Assembly (NCBI GenBank): GCA_001692895.1
Contig: KV748234.1
Location: 620,001-684,000, forward strand
Direction of reading: 5' to 3'
Length of the DNA stretch: 64,000 bases
DNA from: Cenococcum geophilum 1.58
Lineage: Eukaryota; Ascomycota; Dothideomycetes; Gloniales; Gloniaceae
Positions within the stretch are counted from its first letter, which is position 1. Each line of letters begins with the position of its first letter. Shown here in pieces: positions 62,956-64,000 of this stretch. The position numbers and the translations under genes are program-made. The notes beneath the pieces are model-generated. The model saw only the letters and a list, made by a program, of their open reading frames with translations, did no database searches and was not told the origin of the DNA.

Positions 62956-63612
62956 GATGCAGAGGCTCTGCACGAGGCTCTCACACAAAGCTCTGCACGA
63001 AGCTCTGCACGAAGCTCTACACGAAGCTCTGCACGAAGCTCTACACGAAGCTCTGCACGAAGCTCTACACGAAGCTCTATACAAAGCTCTGCGCGAAGCT
63101 CTACACGAAGCTTTGCACGAGGCTCTACACGAAGCTCTGCACGAATTCGTGCACGAAGCTCTATACAAAGCTCTGCGCGAAAGCTCTACACGAAGCTTTG
63201 CACGAGGCTCTACACGAGGCCTCTACCACAAAGCTCTGCGTACAGAGGCTCTGCACGAGGCTCTACACGAAGCTCTGTTACGAAGCTCTGCACGAAGCTC
63301 TATATAAAGCTCTGCACGAAAGCTCTGCACGAAGCTCTACACGAAGCTCTACACGAAGGCTTTTGCACGAGGCTCTACACGAGGCTCTACACAAAGCTCC
63401 GCATATGGAGGCTCTGCACGAGGGCTCTGCACGAAGCTCTACACGAAGCTCTACACAAGGCCTCTGCACGAAAGCTCTACACGAAGCTCTGCACAAAGCT
63501 CTATATAAAGCTCTACACGAAGCTCTACATTATGGAGGCTCTGCACGAGGCTCTGCGCGAAGCTCTGCGTACGGAGGCTCTACACGAAGCTCTACACAAA
63601 GCCTTTGTGTGT
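62956..63612. repeat. 12-bp minisatellite (cacgaagctctg)
   Basis: About fifty tandem 12-base units, mostly cacgaagctctg or cacgaagctcta, with occasional gaggctctg variants and 1-2 base slips. Because the unit length is a multiple of three and has no stop in most frames, long frames stay open on both strands (HEAL, SSTR and CRAS-type peptides). I regard these as artefacts. The same unit occurs reversed and decayed at 35066-35290. Confidence 0.9.
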
Positions 63613-64000
63613 GTGCGCCGCGAACACCATTACTATCCGGGTCCTCCCGCTATATTCCCGATAGCCTCTACACGTGCCTCTGCCAAGTATACCCCCCTAT
63701 ATACACCTAGGTAGCCCACCTCATTTTTTTACCCTTCCTTACATCCTACCTAGGAAGACACAGAACGACAGCCAGCAGACGACCGTCGCCGGAGCCAGGA
63801 CGGACCATCGCCGGAGCCAGATGAGAGCTAGACGACCGTCAGAGCTGGACGACCGTCAGAGCTAGACGACCGTCGTCAGAGCTGGACGACCGTCGCCGGA
63901 GCCAGATGACCGTCGCCAGAGCTAGACGACCGTCGCCGGAGCCAGATGACCGTCGCCAGAGCTAGACGACCGTCAGAGCCAGACGACCGTCGTCAGAGCT
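63613..64000. repeat. Spacer and second minisatellite (gacgaccgtcgccagagct)
   Basis: About 63613-63755 is unique-looking sequence with no gene. From about 63760 to the window edge there are tandem units of 15-24 bases built from gacgaccgtc plus agagct or cggagccag, with irregular length. The array runs past the end of the window. It is not obviously a telomere repeat. Confidence 0.8.

Noticed and set aside
62776-63714. 312-codon open frame on the plus strand, the second-longest in the window
   Set aside because: It is the readout of a palindromic MITE plus a 12-base tandem repeat. Several other frames on both strands are open over the same stretch, so openness is not evidence of coding.

Overview
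This window looks like a piece of a filamentous ascomycete (Pezizomycotina) genome. Most of it is extremely TpA-rich and poor in CpA/TpG on both strands, the footprint of repeat-induced point mutation (RIP). The AT-rich part is a pile of dead, nested LTR retrotransposons. An island of normal composition at about 33.0-42.9 kb carries host genes and gene remnants. The GC-richer right end is minisatellite. Scattered N bases (about 14.8, 29.0, 44.7 and 60.6 kb) mark weak assembly in repeats. All identifications are by eye; no database search was run.

Left block (1-32 kb). Ty3/Gypsy element A1 (forward) ends in an LTR at 6821-7243 and sits inside the LTR of B1, a related reverse element whose 5' LTR is at 13924-14334. 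The middle of B1 is replaced by pieces of a chromodomain Gypsy family (C). Two Copia-type LTRs in opposite orientation (14636 and 16832) flank a decayed LINE-like stretch. Next come a long forward copy B2 (16833-24163), a 388-bp TA-flanked palindromic MITE, a Tc1 transposase scrap, a 5'-end copy A4 in reverse (26590-30110), and the 3' ends of two chromodomain elements (30111-32176).

Central island (33.4-43.6 kb). In order: a broken minus-strand gene resembling fungal gasdermin-like proteins; a 1.18-kb nested inverted-repeat transposon; a broken CHAT-protease gene; an unassigned spliced gene remnant; and a truncated NLR remnant (SesB-type hydrolase followed by the start of an NB-ARC P-loop). 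Gasdermin-like genes beside protease genes, including CHAT proteases, are a recognised fungal regulated-cell-death arrangement, so this is probably a decayed cell-death or allorecognition locus. The one gene that looks intact is a two-exon minus-strand gene (40059-41856) for a 576-residue WW-domain, coiled-coil protein. Beyond it lies a Tc1-type transposase pseudogene with an inverted-repeat pair just upstream.

Right block (43.6-64 kb). A reverse family-C gag-protease piece is interrupted by a compact 2.18-kb LTR element with two 247-bp LTRs, a 5-bp target duplication, no visible pol and an internal array of diverged repeats. Next is forward copy A3, split by a complete reverse copy A5 (53339-61286) with a clear 5-bp target duplication. 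A 260-bp palindromic MITE marks the end of A3. A 12-bp minisatellite, also present in decayed form inside the transposon at 35.1 kb, leads to a second minisatellite that runs off the window.

Apart from the WW-domain gene nothing here looks functional. The value of the window lies in its insertion history, in how short elements seem to escape RIP, and in the fossil cell-death locus.
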